From Candidatus Methanophagales archaeon ANME-1-THS (GTDB lineage Archaea > Halobacteriota > Syntropharchaeia > Alkanophagales > Methanospirareceae): DNA of 13,939 nt. Below the pieces are notes generated by a model. That model was not told the origin of the DNA, made no database searches, and saw only the letters and a list, made by a program, of their open reading frames with translations. The DNA is taken from NCBI GenBank assembly GCA_004212135.1, contig RXIE01000076.1, forward strand, positions 1 to 13,939. The letters run 5' to 3'. The position numbers and the translations under genes were made by a program. This document shows, in pieces, positions 13,437 to 13,939 of this stretch (its first letter is position 1; each line of letters begins with the position of its first letter).

Positions 13437-13460
13437 CTTCGTGCTCCATCGCTCGTTCTG
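13437..13460 (-). repeat. Inverted 24-base element, left arm (possible operator)
   Basis: This is a perfect inverted match to 13581-13604. Read toward the antiporter-like gene it begins CAGAACGAGCGATGG and ends CACGAAG. Eight bases beyond it is a CAATAAAAAG TATA-like element (13419-13428 on the minus strand). Within and beside it GTGCTCCA (13441-13448) pairs with TGGAGCAC (13459-13466) to form a local hairpin. The position just upstream of TATA is where archaeal activators bind. Confidence 0.7.
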
Positions 13461-13580
13461 GAGCACTCGTACCGCTATACAGGGTATGTAAAATGTTTCA
13501 TATAGGTGTTTCGGTTTCGCTCTACCATTTGATTTGACTCTTTCGTGTCGCGCATGACTAAGCGGAGAGCGTCGGATTCG

Positions 13581-13604
13581 CAGAACGAGCGATGGAGCAC
13601 GAAG
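13581..13604 (+). repeat. Inverted 24-base element, right arm (possible operator)
   Basis: Same 24 bases as 13437-13460, on the opposite strand, so it points at the rightward genes. Thirteen bases after it comes GGTATATG (13618-13625), a TATA-like element. The two arms stand 120 bases apart in the divergent spacer. They may be a shared regulator site for both transcripts or, less likely, the ends of a small transposable remnant. Confidence 0.7.
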
Positions 13605-13617
13605 GAATCAAAAATTG

Positions 13618-13654
13618 GGTATATGTTAATCTACTCCAAACATGTCTAATATAT
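13618..13654 (+). promoter_or_regulatory. Candidate promoter of the rightward antiporter-related genes
   Basis: Two TATA-like stretches are seen, GGTATATG (13618-13625) and TAATATAT (13647-13654). The first would give a message starting near 13648 that includes the GGTGGTGAT ribosome binding site (13669-13677). The second would give an almost leaderless message. The first fits the presence of the ribosome binding site better. Confidence 0.4.
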
Positions 13655-13682
13655 CGAGGCAGGGTGCCGGTGGTGATTGAAC

Positions 13683-13877
13683 GTGGATAGAAAAATGCTG
13701 AGAATCATGCTCCTGATAATCATTGGTGCTGTCTTAGCCGTATCCGCAGTCTTCGTATTCATACTGCACTCCGAGCATTTTACCGGCGTTCTCTATGGCG
13801 CAGCAGGCGTTGGCCTCTTCATGGTGCTTGCAAAGATCTTATCGTTAATCCAGAAGGAAGGAAAACAGGATGATTGA
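13683..13877 (+). CDS. Small membrane protein, likely accessory subunit of the antiporter-like complex
   Basis: The 64-residue product starts at GTG 13683, five bases after GGTGGTGAT; a TTG at 13677 and an ATG at 13695 are in frame. It has a first helix (LRIMLLIIIGAVLAVSAVFV), a short exposed turn around HSEHFTG, a second helix (VLYGAAGVGLFMVLAKILSL) and a charged tail. Its stop overlaps the next gene's ATG by eight bases, a tight coupling typical of subunits of one complex. The position before a hydrophobic subunit suggests a small MrpC/NuoK-like or Ehr-type accessory subunit, but it is too short and diverged to name. Confidence 0.7.
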   Translation: MDRKMLRIMLLIIIGAVLAVSAVFVFILHSEHFTGVLYGAAGVGLFMVLAKILSLIQKEGKQDD

Positions 13878-13939
13878 GTTGGGTATCCCACCGTTTATCA
13901 TCTTCATTTTGGGAGCCGCGATAGTTCCCGTGCTTGGCC
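13870..13939 (+). CDS. Start of a hydrophobic subunit, probably antiporter-like (runs off the window)
   Basis: From ATG 13870 the frame reads MIELGIPPFIIFILGAAIVP and continues to the window edge. A short polar start followed by a long helix containing IPPF and G-A-A-x-V-P is how NuoM/NuoN/MrpD-like and hydrogenase-related subunits begin. It overlaps the previous gene by eight bases. The assignment rests on 23 residues and on context. Confidence 0.55.
   Translation, partial: MIELGIPPFIIFILGAAIVPVLG

Noticed and set aside
1..13939. CRISPR arrays, tRNA and rRNA genes, complete insertion sequences
   Set aside because: No regularly spaced short repeats, cloverleaf-like sequence, rRNA signature or transposase gene was recognised on either strand by eye.

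Overview
The window looks archaeal, most likely from a euryarchaeote of the methanogen / anaerobic methane or alkane oxidiser type. This is inferred, not proven. The signs are a hexulose-6-phosphate synthase fused to an RraA-like domain, an archaeal-type RimI acetyltransferase, GGAGG/GGTG ribosome binding sites, TATA boxes about 25 bases before start codons (some messages near leaderless), and two divergent Mrp/complex I-type antiporter-like units. No rRNA, tRNA, CRISPR array or complete insertion sequence was recognised.

Left part (1-2594): the complete hps-rraA fusion gene runs leftward and ends at 1263. Its last 84 codons and the sequence beyond them occur again at 1-393, about 97% identical. 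Between the two direct copies (1-393 and 1150-1541) sits a leftward hicB-hicA toxin-antitoxin pair. The simplest reading is that the TA module arrived together with a tandem duplication of the junction between hps-rraA and a convergent neighbour, leaving a dead gene tail on each side.

Middle part (2595-7290): an unlisted 57-residue membrane protein, an SPL-family radical SAM protein (leftward) and an HDAC-family deacetylase (rightward) are followed by a visibly AT-rich rightward operon. It holds a HEPN/DUF4145-like protein broken by one extra A in an A8 run, a 63-residue membrane protein, and a transglutaminase-like lipoprotein. The first 20 or so codons of a LmbE/PIG-L deacetylase follow immediately and break off into unrelated sequence. 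This island looks acquired and partly decayed, and is the best candidate for an undescribed system.

Right-centre (7497-11636): a two-gene leftward unit (N-terminally truncated AHSA1/SRPBCC protein and a lipoprotein, translationally coupled), a HEAT-like protein, a second radical SAM protein of the activating-enzyme type, RimI, a six-helix membrane protein with conserved-looking HH and DE pairs, and a nitroreductase.

Right end (11671-13939): a 526-residue antiporter-like subunit runs leftward. A 64-residue membrane protein and the start of another hydrophobic subunit run rightward. The 430-base divergent spacer carries a 24-base sequence twice as a perfect inverted repeat, each copy pointing at its gene and lying just upstream of a TATA-like box. 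This suggests shared control of both halves of one ion-translocating complex.
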